A stretch of DNA of 64,000 nucleotides from Ashinkailepas kermadecensis (GCA_034440615.1 JAOTOM010004681.1:288001-352000); one strand, 5' to 3'; positions 20,045-33,123 are shown, numbered from the stretch's first letter. Program-made: numbers and translations. The notes: generated by a model not told the origin, from the letters alone.

Positions 20045-23000
20045 AATACTTGATATTCGATTAAAAAAAATTACAAAGACATAAAAGAGCAGTGCAACTA
20101 TGAGCCACAAGGGCCCTTCTTGGTTGCACTTTGAACACTGAACCAGTTGCCCACCAAATCTGTCGATCAACCCTCCTCAATATTTTTGTAAAATTATATC
20201 TTTAAAGGTAGGTTAGATTGTTTTTTTTTAATTTGTTGTTTATGTATTTAATTTATTTTTTGTTTTTGTTTTTGTATCATATTTATGCTTTTTTACATTT
20301 ATGTTATGGTGTTGCCTGACTCAAGGCATCTTGGCATTATTTTGCTCACAATAAAAAAGTAAGCATTTGCAACGCAACAAATAAGTGGTCTCATCTTAGT
20401 CACCTTCATAAGCATGGTATTCTGAAGAAAAAAAAACACCTTTTAAGACATTTACCATTGAGGGGGCTTTCCAAACCCTAGGAACCTGCAACAAGTAGCC
20501 TTACTGCTGCTGCTTCTGTATGGCAAACCAGTAAATGTATGGTGTTTACCAAATGCAAAAGTGAACCAACTATCCATATTCAAACAGTTCCTTTCATTTA
20601 AAATCCTCTAACCACTCACAAAGAGCAACTTTAGAACAATTATTTCATAGTAGTGTGCTGTATTCTGAACATGCACATGCGGTTGTGCAGGATTAATTAA
20701 CTGTAGCTGTTGTGGTACAGGTTATTAGTAGCCACTAAAAAATACCTGTGCAATTTCAAAAAAGAATTGTAGGACACTTCCTCCTTGTTTTCTTAAACCA
20801 ATAGCTTGTACACCTGAAAATGGTACCTGTGGCCTTTGCTAGCTGTACACAAAGAATCACAAGAACTATGCAATCAGACCTTTCTATTTCAATAGAGACC
20901 ATTCCATTGTTCACGAATACCACAATCTTGTTATTTACACTGAATGTGATGCAGGAGACATCCAAAGGTAGGTGTTCGGGAAATAGAACTTGTTTGGTTA
21001 CCCTCCCCTGCTTTCCCTATCTAGAAGAGCCCTACTGCTGCTTCTATATGGTCAAACCTGAACCAGTCAAAACTTGTTTTTTTACATTATAATATATTTT
21101 AGTTAGATTAGTTCAGTTTGTTAGTTTCGATGAAGTTAGGTTTTCCTATTTAATTATCATATTGTTTGAATTAGTAGTTATTGCTTGTTAATTTCAAGAA
21201 GTACAATGAGATTATATTACTTTAGGTTACATTAAATTCAAATGGGTTATGCTAGGCTTTCCTATTTCATTACTATGCCATTAAAATTTCAAGCTCCTGT
21301 ATGTTAAAGTAATATATTCTGGTGGATAATGGCAGCAGCACATGTCTGCCACATTTCTGTTGTGATGTTAGTGAGCAAGGTTGTTTGTGATATATGAGGA
21401 AAAGGCTGAAAGAAGTGTTTTTGGTGTGAAGGAGTGTTTAATTTCCCATTAATTATGTCTGAGAAATGCCAGAATCGTGTTCATAAACATGATATATCAT
21501 ATTTGGTGTTAATGGCTGGTGTGTAACCAATGCAGTTGTGCCCCTAAACCCAAGTGGCAGATGAAATACCCAACAAATCAACTGACAATCCAGGAAGTTG
21601 AAGTTCTTGGCTGATTGTCAAAACCAGTTTCAGTTGTGATGGTTGTGATATGAAGCTGTCTGTCATTGGTTGCAGCATGCAAAGTCACTTGACAACTTTT
21701 GTTCTCTGTTCTGACACATCCAATGAGGCCTAGTTAGACTTGTAGTTCTAACTCTGGCACTGTCCACAGACTGACTGAAGTTTGCAGTGGTTGAAGGTTG
21801 AAGACATTGAGTTTGGAAGGTTGACTGTTCAGACTTCATGAGTCAGTAATCTGCTGAAATGGTAAGTACTCACATATATTATGTTACTGCTCATAGCTCT
21901 TCCATGCAGTTCAAAATCCAGTGTTCACTGTATTTTGTGATAATACCATTGAATTGATTGAACCAAGATGCTCAAATTACCACTCAAGTGAATGCTCAAA
22001 TTACCCAGTAATAAGTGTTTTTGTCCATGTTACTTGACTGGTTTTGCCAGTCCAGTGAATGTATAGTGATATCCAAACTATGTCATCATATGTTAGTTTT
22101 CCCATTGGGACTGTAGATGGTGAAATCAGAATCCACTGTGTTGTTTAGAACCCACTGTGTTGATGGTGAAATCAGAACCCACTGTGCAGAACCCAAGTTG
22201 GTATGTGAATTGTGATAGTTTTCTTGAATTTCATGAATAGAGAATTCATTCATTTTCAGTCAAGTCATTATGTCTTTTGCACTTGGATATGGTAGGTTTT
22301 TGAACAAGAATGTTTCCGTGGTCCCTAAGAATGAAAGTAATTTTGCACAGATAGCAAGACATGATAGGATTTTTTCATTTTTAACTAAGCATGCACAGCA
22401 TGTTTCTTTACCATTGAAAAGGGCATGGTGGCATTTTACCTCCAGATATACTGATGCAATTTGTTGTGTAGCTGTGGCTGTGACTTGTTTGAGCTGATCT
22501 TGACTTGTAAGACCTGTTCATTCCCCCTGCAGGTTCTGATGCCGGAGCTAGTCATCTAGCAGGGCGTCGTTCGCCTTGTACGTTGCGCGCTGTCGTCGCT
22601 TCCCTCAGATCTGTGATTTGGTTCAAGCTAGATTTGATCCCCAGATCATATCTGGCTTTAGTACGTTGTGGCCCCTCTATTGTTTGATGCAGTGTTTGTG
22701 GCTTGATCAGTCTCGAGCAGTCCAGTCCCACTCGATACAGTGTTGATCATTGCCTTCTAGATGAAGAAAAAGTATCCCCTTGTTTATTCATTGGAACCTA
22801 CGCCTCCATATCACGTTGTACATGGATGCAATTCAACTAACAAATGCTGTGATAGAGACGAAAATTTCACTAACCCAAACGGTGCTTATGTTTTTCTTCC
22901 TTTGGACAGCAAGGCTGGGTTGGTACTCGTTGGCATTTTGTGCAATAAAGTGTGATATGGTCTTTATCAGATCTCAGACAGATGCAGATGACCTGAAGGT

Positions 23001-25311
23001 GTTTTTGAGCCGAGTGGTGCTGGGGTTCCAAATTAAAACATTTGTGGCTTAATCAGCCAGTCCTACTCCAGGCGGACACTACAGATACACTACAGAAGTG
23101 TCCGAGTGGTGATTCTTGAGTGAGTGCCTTCTTGCATATGGATAATAGGTTGGAATTGTGCACTGCCTTTCACCTGTCACTATGATCTGGGGGAAAAAAT
23201 GAACAGTGATATATGACTAAGCCATGTTATTTATTCACTATATCAGAAAATGTATGCACTCCTTTGTATCAAGCATTCCACCATGACCTCGATCTTATCT
23301 TTAACCATGGATGCCTTTCTTAGCTATTTTATGATGCAGGGCCCATGACCAGACCCAAATTTAGCCCCCACTGTTATTGTCTTAATTTGATTTTATGATG
23401 CTAGACAATAAGTAAAAAAAACTTCGCAGCACATGTCGAGTTTTAAGCTTTGGACTGACCTGTGACATCACAGTTGAATAAGCCTAACTTGTCTGGGCTC
23501 ATCTTGCTGAGCTCCGTCGTTTTCCGTCAGAGGCAAATAGATCGGCAGGCAACTTTTTCAAGTAGGGAGCAGAATCTGCCCCTCCAGTTGGGCGCGTTCT
23601 GATGCCGACCGCAGTGGCGCGCAGATTAAGAGAGAGGCACAGTTGGGCCTGTGGACAATGGTGGCAGCGGCGGATCAATGGGCACGGCCGTCGCCGAAGA
23701 TCTGGGATAGGAGGAATGGGCAGTCAGATCCGGTACATTTATCTGGAGGAGTTCGCACTTCTCCAGACCGTTCTGCAAACGGTCTATATTCTTGTCTCTG
23801 GGCGCCTACTCTGAGGCGCCATCGGCGGAAAAAAAAACTAAGTTGGGGAGGAACGCACTGTGGTGCCCTAAGTGGGTACCTTTTCCAGTCAGAAGGACCA
23901 TCTCATCTCTACTGGAAAGGGCACATTCCTGCTGCTGCAATTTTGCCATGCAACACAATTAGGGTGATGCTGTGGGTCTGGTGTGGGTCTTTCAGGACCT
24001 AATGTTTCCTGAAATTGTCTGAGGCCGTGGTGCAACTGTGATAGGCTTGATAGGACACAATCATACAATTGTTATGTTTCAAAAAACCCTCAGATACCCC
24101 TTACAGGTCTTTTAAGGCTTGAGGAAGATTCCGCTGGAAAAAAGATGAAGCCACCGCAGTGTGTCCAAGTGCACCCCCTCGATTTTTGTCCAGCCCCAGA
24201 GGCCCCTCAAGGTACTTTCACCGGCATGTACAAATTTGGAAATTTGGGTGGAAAGTAACACATAAGACAATCCTTAAATCAGATATTTAGCTTTTGACAT
24301 CTTGCATTGGTCTACACTAATGCACCAAACAAATGGGCATCTGGCAATAAAAACAGCAAGCATGAATGACCTTTGCCACAGATTGGTTTTAAAATGATGG
24401 TGGGTTGTATGCAGACCCAGAATGTGATAAAGCTAAATGCAAAATGAATTATACACCAACCAGTATCTTAATTACACCTTTATAGCAATTTTAATATGTT
24501 AATATCAAACTAATAAGATCATTTTGAATCTGACACTGAAGTGAAAATCAATTTGGACAAACTGAATTTCATAATGGCAGCCCTCTGAAGAAATGGAGCC
24601 CCTCTACAGACATGTGACCCCATGACAATTCCTGGGTCCACCCCCACTATGATGTGCTACCTCCCATCACTGTTGTGGCAGGGGCATGCTGTGTCCTTCA
24701 GACTCCTGAACGGCAGACTCCAAAGCCTAGAGATGATCCTCTGGAGCATGACATTCATCATCAATTCATGTCTTCAGTGACACAACACAAACATCAAGGG
24801 AACGTGACAAAGATTGCTGGATATATCTACTTCCTCCTATGATTTCTTGGTCTTCTTCATGAAAAAGGTCTTTTAAAAAACAACACCTGCATGTCTTTTG
24901 TATGGAGTGGGTAGATCTAGATACTATGTGTATGGTGCATAACTACCAAGGTTGCACACCATATGCGTAGTGCATAACTGCTATGGTTATACACCAACAT
25001 CCTGAAATGAATCGTTGGAAGTGTTGTGTCCCGTTGCCATATCGGCGCAACGGCGTCGTAAGTGTATTTGTTTACTTTCATATGTTTCGAAAATTGGCGA
25101 TGAGGGACTTCCGTGGTTCGGCCATTACGTTGTTAAGGACGGTTGCTCTCCAGTGTTTTGGTAACTTGCATATACTGAAATATACAGACCCAAGTCGTGG
25201 CATGAGTGTTCTGCGATACGTGAAGTACGGACATACAAGACGCAACAGTAAGGTGGAGGAGGTTGAAAGGGTTGTGTTAAAAAGGCCAACTATGTCGGGA
25301 TCTAAATGATA
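20045..25311. other. AT-rich gap of 5.3 kb, no confident gene
   Basis: Short open frames (for example 22,761-22,955 and 23,643-24,002 on plus) have no recognisable motif. Features seen are a copy of the 16.3-kb repeat near 20,365-20,440, a small tandem duplication around AACCCACTGTG at about 22,117-22,195, and a GC-richer island at about 23,590-23,830. Promoters, tRNAs or conserved domains were not seen. Confidence 0.5.
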
Positions 25312-25433
25312 TACACGTATATTAACATAGTTCTGTGCTATACTGACTATTCTTTGTGTAATTCCAGGTTAAATCCAGGAGCATTCAGTTTGTGTATTTA
25401 TTATAATTCAAAATCTGAATATCGTTTTGATCA
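25312..25433 (+). repeat. Ty3/gypsy 5' LTR, conserved part
   Basis: It matches 33,002-33,123 on the far side of the retroelement. Both contain GCTATACTGACTATTCTT, GTGTAATTCCAGGTTA and CATTCAGTTTGTGT and end near TTGATCA. The copies differ at many positions, so the element is old. The outer border of the LTR upstream of 25,312 could not be matched. Confidence 0.65.
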
Positions 25434-25486
25434 TGCTCCTGAATTAATAACTACCAACGAAAGTCAAGAGTCGACCAGCCTAGCAC

Positions 25487-26908
25487 ATGTCTCAAGCAAC
25501 CCTCAAGTGTGAGGCGGTTGGCTGCGGAGAAATCAAGAGGGCTGCTGACCTTCCAGCATACATTGTCCTAATGCAACTTCAGACGAACGTACACGAGCCG
25601 AGCGTGCGCCATAGGCCCCCGAAAATCAACCGTCCATCCCTACAGCAGGGTGTCGGGGGAAGACGACTGGGTGACCTTCGCTCGGCGATGGGGGGTGTTC
25701 AGTAATGGCACTGACATGGCCCCCACGCAGGTCACCGCCCAGTTCCTTGCATGTTGCGAGCCGGAGCTAGAGACAGCTCTATTCCGTAAGTACCCCGACA
25801 TCGCCAGCAAGAGTGCACAGGACATGAACGCAATGAAGCGACTGGCAATCATCAAAGTAGCACTCAGTGCCAGACGCACCACACTACTCAACGCCAACCA
25901 GGAACAGGTGCGCCAATATGTAGCACGCCTCCGAGGCCTGGCACACGTGTGTCAGTGCACTAAGACGGTCCAGTGCAGCTCCGCAGAGGGTACCGCAATG
26001 ATAAATTATTCGTGAAATAGGGTGGAATATACCACTTTCTGAACACTGAATTGACATGCCTCCCAGCGGAGAATCGATATCGTGCTTCGTAATGAGTCGC
26101 TACGAGGTCTTCATATCTAATATTTAACAGTATCTTGTTTATAAGTATCATGTTGAAACTTACCATTGCGGATTGTGATGCACGAACATCTCTTATGACA
26201 ATTCCAGGTAAGAGGATTACCTATGATGTGGCCTGTTATACAATATCAGTTGATAAGGATAGGTATGTTTTATCATTATCTGTAAAATAGTTACTCCTAA
26301 ATTAGTTATCTGAAAACAAATGAAAAAGGTGCACATATGAGCATGCTGTTGGATCAAAATTGTGTTTGAAGAGCTTCTAAGTCATATTAAGAGACATCAT
26401 TTCCATGGCGAATTTCGACATCCCACTGTCGTTTCGATATCTCACACCTAACGAAAAACCATTATTTTAACACTGGTGTACCGGCACACCGAGTGTGGAC
26501 TGCACAGACGAAATCGTCCGGATGATCTTGCTGAATGGTCTAGCGGATGACGAGATAAGGAAAGAAGCACTCCGGACCGAGGATATAGATAGCAAGACCA
26601 TCGGGGAGACCGTCGCACTGGTGGACAGCAAGGAAACAGCCGCGCGGGCCATGTCAACAGACGGGCCTCGCGTGGCCGCAAGCACTTACAGGAATGCGGG
26701 ACGGCAAACCCACAAGCCACCGCAAGGCCACGAAGAACAAGAGAAACTGAAGAGAAAATTCAGATGTGGGTGCAGCTGCCTAATACCTCAGTTCGGCTTT
26801 AAGAGGAAAATTGAAGGAGTTTACAACGTGCCTCGAATGCTGGAAGAAGTCAAATCACAGACATCGCACACCCCATCTTGCCGACGCCGACCGGGGAGCA
26901 GCTGGTGA
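25487..26908 (+). pseudogene. Ty3/gypsy gag, interrupted
   Basis: It starts at ATG 25,487 with a CE-x3-GC zinc-finger-like N-terminus and the RP-x4-GV-x-EDDW entry of an arthropod gypsy gag capsid domain. The frame shifts by one base within the GGGGGA run near 25,650. The capsid continues to 25,995, where a 480-bp hAT-type element is inserted, and resumes at 26,484 with DEIVRMILLNGLADDEIRKE. Removing the insert and one copy of the target duplication leaves a continuous frame. Gag would form the particle core in the cytoplasm. The region between about 26,750 and 26,970, where zinc knuckles, protease and most of the RT should be, is mostly deleted. Confidence 0.75.
25996..26475. mobile_element. 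hAT-type non-autonomous element in gag
   Basis: It begins CAATGATAAATTATTCG and ends, on the opposite strand, CAGTGTTAAAATAATGG: imperfect inverted termini. Flanks are GGGTACCG (25,988-25,995) and GTGTACCG (26,476-26,483), an 8-bp duplication with one change. It is non-coding. The left 160 bp recur at 17,621-17,790. Confidence 0.75.
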
Positions 26909-26969
26909 TCCCGTGGAAGCCATGTTCCATTATGTTGCCGCCATCGAGACGAACTGATGGCGCCATCGA

Positions 26970-27586
26970 GACGAACTGATGGCACCATTCATGCCTCTGC
27001 TGAGTCCAAGTCGGATTTTGGTTCGGCCCAGACCTGGAAGAGGCCTTCCGGAAATCCAAGGCGGCTATCAGGGAGATCGAGGAGGGGCTCGATAGATTCG
27101 ACTCCAGCCGCCGGCCTTGCATCAGCCCCGACTAGTCCACCACTGGCGTGGGGTACTGGCTCCACCAGAAGCATTGCGATTGTGCCTCGCTGACTCCCGG
27201 CTGTTGCCGCAATGGATGGCGAGAGACGCTGGCCGGCTAACGCTTCCTCAGATACGCGGAAAAGCGTTACGCTCCAGTCGAAGGAGAGGCCCTCGCGGTA
27301 GCTTGGGCCCTGGAAGACAGCCGCTTCTTCACGATGGGCTGCCGTGACTCGGTCATCGCGAGCGACCACAAGCCGCTAGTGAAGATTCTCGGAGACCGGG
27401 TACTCTACGACATCCAAAACCCAAGACTCTTCCGACTGAATCAACGGACGCTGATGTGGAGATACCAGATCGTACACGTGCCCGGCGAGGACATCCCGGC
27501 GACAGACGCAGCATCAAGATACCCAGCAGCCACCACCCAGTTCGACAGCAGGACCAGCCAGAACGTCCTGGCCGGCTTCCGCGTCC
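26970..27586 (+). pseudogene. Ty3/gypsy RT tail and RNase H
   Basis: In changing frames the DNA encodes the end of the reverse transcriptase (a PFMPLLSP-like start, then EEAFRKSKAAIREIEEGLDR) and the RNase H domain: QKHCDCASLTPGCC, RYAPVEGEALAVAWALEDSR with the catalytic Glu, SDHKPLVKILGDR with the Asp, LFRLNQRTLMWRYQIVHVPG. One stop near 27,133 and at least one frameshift near 27,240 disable it. From 27,334 the frame is open into the tandem array. The catalytic RT palm motifs are absent, apparently deleted. Confidence 0.8.
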
Positions 27587-29205
27587 GGGCGGACGATGAC
27601 CTGGAGATCACCGTCGTCGCTGCGACGAAATCCTCCACGGGCGCGCTCCGGGCGGACGATGACCTGGAGATCACCGTCGTCGCTGCGACGAAATCCTCCA
27701 CGGGCGCGCTCCGGGCGGACGATGACCTGGAGATCACCGTCGTCGCTGCGACGAAATCCTCCACGGGCGCGCTCCGGGCGGACGATGACCTGGAGATCAC
27801 CGTCGTCGCTGCGACGAAATCCTCCACGGGCGCGCTCCGGGCGGACGATGACCTGGAGATCACCGTCGTCGCTGCGACGAAATCCTCCACGGGCGCGCTC
27901 CGGGCGGACGATGACCTGAGATCACCGTCGTCGCTGCGACGAAATCCTCCACGGGCGCGCTCCGGGCGGACGATGACCTGGAGATCACCGTCGTCGCTGC
28001 GACGAAATCCTCCACGGGCGCGCTCCGGGCGGACGATGACCTGGAGATCACCGTCGTCGCTGCGACGAAATCCTCCACGGGCGCGCTCCGGGCGGACGAT
28101 GACCTGGAGATCACCGTCGTCCGGACGGACGATGACCTGGAGATCACCGTCGTCGCTGCGACGAAATCCTCCACGGGCGCGCTCCGGGCGGACGATGACC
28201 TGGAGATCACCGTCGTCGCTGCGACGAAATCCTCCACGGGCGCGCTCCGGGCGGACGATGACCTGGAGATCACCGTCGTCGCTGCGACGAAATCCTCCAC
28301 GGGCGCGCTCCGGGCGGACGATGACCTGAGATCACCGTCGTCGCTGCGACGAAATCCTCCACGGGCGCGCTCCGGGCGGACGATGACCTGGAGATCACCG
28401 TCGTCGCTGCGACGAAATCCTCCACGGGCGCGCTCCGGGCGGACGATGACCTGAGATCACCGTCGTCGCTGCGACGAAATCCTCCACGGGCGCGCTCCGG
28501 GCGGACGATGACCTGGAGATCACCGTCGTCGCTGCGACGAAATCTCCACGGGCGCGCTCCGGGCGGACGATGACCTGGAGATCACCGTGTCGGACGGACG
28601 ATGACCTGGAGATCACCGTCGTCGCTGCGACGAAATCCTCCACGGGCGCGCTCCGGGCGGACGATGACCTGGAGATCACCGTCGTCGCTGCGACGAAATC
28701 CTCCACGGGCGCGCTCCGGGCGGACGATGACCTGGAGATCACCGTCGTCGCTGCGACGAAATCCTCCACGGGCGCGCTCCGGGCGGACGATGACCTGGAG
28801 ATCACCGTCGTCGCTGCGACGAAATCCTCCACGGGCGCGCTCCGGGCGGACGATGACCTGGAGATCACCGTCGTCGCTGCGACGAAATCCTCCACGGGCG
28901 CGCTCCGGGCGGACGATGACCTGGAGATCACCGTCGTCCGGGCGGACGATGACCTGGAGATCACCGTCGTCGCTGCGACGAAATCCTCCACGGGCGCGCT
29001 CCACGGGCGGACGATGACCTGGAGATCACCGTCGTCGCTGCGACGAAATCCTCCACGGGCGCGCTCCGGGCGGACGATGACCTGGAGATCACCGTCGTCG
29101 CTGCGACGAAATCCTCCACGGGCGCGCTCCGGGCGGACGATGACCTGGAGATCACCGTCGTCGCTGCGACGAAATCCTCCACGGGCGCGCTCCACGGGCG
29201 GTCAC
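27587..29205 (+). repeat. 63-bp minisatellite grown from gypsy pol
   Basis: About 25 copies of a 63-bp unit (21 codons, RADDDLEITVVAATKSSTGAL) start in frame with the RNase H linker, so a piece of retroelement coding sequence has been amplified. Three units (near 27,913, 28,325 and 28,450) share the same one-base deletion (CCTGAGATC). Truncated units recur near 28,110, 28,585 and 28,935. This shows that variants were copied along the array by unequal exchange or conversion. Because the unit is a multiple of three and lacks stops, five or more frames stay open; these are not genes. Confidence 0.97.
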
Positions 29206-29347
29206 ATGAGAGTGTGTCAAGGAGGTCACCCACAGAGATAGTGTCCTCCAGCAGCTCATCCAGCTTATCCAATCGGGGTTTCCACCATCTCGCGACGACG
29301 TACACAAAGCTCTTCAACTGTACTGCCAGTACAGGGACAGGCTGTCC
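29206..29347 (+). pseudogene. Gypsy pol linker between RNase H and integrase
   Basis: It encodes EVTHRDSVLQQLIQLIQSGF and then YCQYRDRLS, the usual stretch between RNase H and the integrase zinc finger in this lineage. The frame stops at the hAT insertion at 29,348 and resumes at 31,545. Confidence 0.75.
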
Positions 29348-31536
29348 CAGGGTGGGAATTTTGGGCTTCTCCTGGAGTATGGAGACCTAAGGACATTTTA
29401 TTCTCCAGGATTGTGACAAATGTTGAACTTTTTTATTCTCCGAATGAAATGTGCCAATAATGGATGACATTTTGTTTACAGGATCTCAGTCCAGCACCAA
29501 CAATGCAGTTGCAGTTTCCAGTCCATCATACAAATTAGAAGCCTGGACAACAGAACAGAAGAGCATGGCATAGCAGGCCATAAGGCATGAAATGCAGATT
29601 GCAGTCAATTGCCCAGGAAGCATATCATGTTATATCAGAATGCCTACAAGTTTGTGGTGGTTGTTTGGATTGCATTGTGCATGTGTCAAACCTATTGCAT
29701 ATTATGCATGTGACCTATTGCATGTGTGTATGAATCAGCAAATATGCTTGGAATAAATACATTCAACTCTGGCTATACCTATACATTTATTTTGCCTGGA
29801 AGAACTGATATTGAAGGTGCAAGGAAATGTGGCTGCAAAATCCCACACATTTGTGGTGGAGCCCTTGGTTATATCAGATAGCTACGGATCGCACAGTTAC
29901 AAACTATGTCCTGGCCCAGTTTGGGCCCCAATCAAGGCCGAACTCGGGGGGCTACTCAGGTCAATCGTTGGTGTGCACGATGCCCACAAATCCGAACGAA
30001 ACAAAAGCATCAACATAGCATAAAAGCAATAGAGAACAAAATAATGTAAATTTCTGAGCTAGTTATTACCTCAGCCTATTACTCTCCAGGATATTTTCAC
30101 ACTGGCAGGACGGCGGCCAAGCGCAAGCACTGTAACCCAGATGAATCGTCATTCGGCTTGCGCCAATCTCGTCTCATTATGAATAACAAAGATATGAGGG
30201 ATTAGTTTTTCGTATGTCTTCAGAATTCTGTCGAAATGACACTTTAGAAGGAAAGATTGGAAAATACCACGATTCTTCTTGATAATTCCGGGAGATACTG
30301 GCATTACACCATAAAAAACTCCATTACAAAACCTCTCGTATTGCTGCCATATCTTGCCAACATAGTTGGAACTCGAAATATATACAATGACGTCAAATGT
30401 TCGCATATCGGAACCGAGGCAAGGCTGTAGAACACCACCCGAGGTCCGTTCTCCAACCGCATTCCAATCGGAGACTACCGGAGAACGTAATTCTGGACAT
30501 CTCAGGCAGTTTTCAGTAATTCTGTTAATTTCATAAAATAGAGCATTCAATTTCGAATTGAAATGCATAAAATAGCATCAGCTAGCGAACTTCATTGATG
30601 GCAGAAGACCTATTTTTGTGAGCCATGTAAATGCTAAAAAAATGCAAAAAACCTTGGGTTACTTTGGTATGAATTCCACCTCAATTCGCAAAACTACAGT
30701 AACCCATCAAGAGAAAATCATCTGAATAGTAGTTTTATCACTTCAGCAACTGCAGTAACTGAGCATGTACGGAGTTTAAACGTTCTCCGGGCTATTTATG
30801 GCCACAATTAGACGTCATTTAAAATAGTTACGAAAATCTGTCATTTGATACGACCACTCTTGGATCCGTCGCCGTAAGGCGCACAACATCCGTACTAGAG
30901 TAGGAGAATTAACAAATTATTGGGACGGTCTCGCCCGATTCATGTTTTGATCCAGGATAAAGACAACGTAATTTCACGATCATGAACATATATCTTCAGT
31001 GTATTGATTCCTACATAACTGAAGGAAAAAGGTAATACCGTATTGACGTATGAAATCCTATTAAAGGCGACAGGAATTGAGGTCAAGCAGCGGTCTTGAA
31101 ATTGTGTAAATACTGCAGTCATGTTTACACAGCGACCACGCTTTGATCGCGCGTATCGCCTCGCTGCTTCGTCCCCTTCCCTTTGTGCGAAGATCTTTGT
31201 CTCGATTGGTTGTGTATACTCGGGTTGAGACAAAGTTTTGAGGGCTTTCCGGAGAAAAACCTAGTAAGTGCGGGTGAATTAAGTGGGCGTGATTGAAGTG
31301 ACTTAGGGTCCAGTAAGTTTATATACTGTTTGGGGGCGAGGCATCCATAACTGCATATTTTAACGTCAGGCCTAAGGTGGTGCGTGATATGAATGGCACG
31401 ACATTTTGTTTTGGGGGGTCAGGCCAATTTTTGTATTCTCCGACTCCATGGACAGGAATATCTTCTTTTTTGGAGGGCTCCGAGACAATTTTTTTATTCT
31501 CCGACTCCAGGTCAGCGAACCACTTTTCCCACGCTG
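29348..31536. mobile_element. Non-autonomous hAT element, 2,189 bp, in gypsy pol
   Basis: Perfect 8-bp duplication GGCTGTCC at 29,340-29,347 and 31,537-31,544. The termini are inverted: CAGGGTGGGAATTTTGGG at the left, CAGCGTGGGAAAAGTGG on the opposite strand at the right, both starting CAG as in hAT elements. Four copies of a subterminal TTTTATTCTCC-type motif lie near the ends (about 29,398, 29,431, 31,430 and 31,491) and are possible transposase-binding sites. Interior frames (for example 30,568-30,149 minus) resemble no transposase. Removing it joins the pol frame cleanly. Confidence 0.88.
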
Positions 31537-31544
31537 GGCTGTCC

Positions 31545-32804
31545 GCAGTGGATGAGGTCATCATGATGGACGACAGCGTCCTGGTGCCACAAACCCTGCA
31601 CAACGAGGTGCTGCGCGCACTCCACGCGGCACATCAGTGAGAAAGATGGCGCGTCGGGCACAGGGAGTAGCTTTCTGGCCGGGCATCTCCAAAGAGATAG
31701 AGAGCGCACGCACCACATGCCACGACTGCTGGAGAATGTCGCCCTCCCAGCCGCACAGTGTGTTGCGCGACGCCGGATACTTGGTCGTGGTGGACCGCTT
31801 CAGCGGCTGGCCACACCTCTCTGTCCGGCGCACAGGGGTTCGGCAGGGCCCTAATCAACTACTTCGCGACCTTCGGCGTGCCTGAGGAGCTTAGCACGGA
31901 CGGTGGGCCCGAGTTCACCGCGAAGGAGACGGTCGCCCTTCTGCAACGCCGAGGCGTGCGACATCGCTCGTCATCCGCTTATCACCCGCAATCAAACGGG
32001 AGAGCTGAGGTTGCTGTCAAGTATATGAGACGCTTTCTCACGTCGCAGACAGATGCACATGGAGGAATCGACACGGAGGCTGTGGCGGCCGGCTTGTTGC
32101 AGTTTCGCAATACTCGAGATCCCGAGACCGGCATGCCACCAGCGCAAGTCATCTTCGGCAAGAACCTGCGCGACCTTCTGCCCTTCGCACCAAAGACGCA
32201 GGTGCTCACCAGCACCGCGGTCCATCCCGTGTGGCTTGAGACGTCGGTGCGCCAAGAAGAGGCGCTCAGGCTAAGGTTCGCCAGGCAGATGGACGACCTG
32301 CGACACCATGCGTGTGCGCTGGCACCGCTGATGCCAGGCGCAACCGTGTTGCTGCAAAACCAGATGGGGGCTTACTCGAAGTGCTGGGATAGAACCGGCG
32401 TAGTTGTGGAGGCCAAACCCCACGACCAGTACCTCATCAAGGTACACGGTTCGGGGCGAGTGACTGCGTACCAGGCGGTACCTAAGACCCATCCAAAGTC
32501 TGGCCCGCGCCCACCGCTATCAGCTCCTCTCACAGCTGCCGCAGGCTGTCCAGTGGACGGACCCCAATCCCAGTGCCGACGGTCCGCCTGCACCCGACCA
32601 CGAGCAGGCCGTTACAACCGCGACGCCTGCTGCCGCGAGACGGTGCGCGTCACCCGAAGACGTGACGCCCAGGACGGCACTGACACCGAGATGCGCCCAC
32701 AGCCGCCGACGTTCCGTCACCTCGACTCCGTTCGCACCGGGAACCTCCGCCCGTGTCCACGCCCACGATATCTCGTTGGCAACGGAGGCCACGGGCCTAC
32801 TTGA
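31545..32804 (+). pseudogene. Ty3/gypsy integrase
   Basis: The HHCC zinc finger is visible (LHAAHQ, then CHDC about 30 residues on), followed by the DDE core: D in VVVDRFSGW (31,793), D in LSTDGGPEF (31,899) and E in SNGRAEVAVK (32,007). The last two are separated by 35 residues, the DD35E spacing. Distances from the CHDC to the first Asp and from the first to the second Asp are shorter than usual, so two internal deletions are likely. Frameshifts occur near 31,637 and 31,840. The C-terminal part (QNQMGAYSKCWDRTGVVVE) matches the usual chromodomain-less tail. The domain would insert the cDNA into the nuclear genome; this copy is dead. Confidence 0.85.
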
Positions 32805-33001
32805 AGGAGTAATATATGGAGTAATATATCAATCGACATATGGGATGGTCGACGGTGGCGAACTGTTTGATCAAATCCTAAGTGGCGCGATCGGCGTTCA
32901 GTGACGTGGTCACTGGTGATCCATGCATCAGGTGCAGACATGCTCAGTTCGTATCAGAGCTTTCAAGTAGAAGACTGGGGGATTTTGGGACTGACCTGAT
33001 C

Positions 33002-33123
33002 TACACATATATTAACCTAGTTCTTTGCTATACTGACTATTCTTGTTGTGTAATTCCAGGTTACATCCAGGAACATTCAGTTTGTGTAATTAATATAATT
33101 CAACATCCGAATGTTGTTGATCA
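33002..33123 (+). repeat. Ty3/gypsy 3' LTR, conserved part
   Basis: The partner of 25,312-25,433, in the same orientation, 200 bp after the integrase. Its position relative to pol fixes the element as about 7.8 kb including two inserts and the expanded array. Confidence 0.65.

Noticed and set aside
22270..24002. Short plus-strand frames in the AT-rich gap
   Set aside because: No motifs, no splice support, lengths expected by chance.
27587..29205. CRISPR-like direct repeats
   Set aside because: Units are contiguous with no unique spacers; eukaryotic minisatellite.
27334..29317. Several long frames on both strands through the 63-bp array
   Set aside because: A stop-free 63-bp unit keeps many frames open; only the first part is real gypsy coding sequence.
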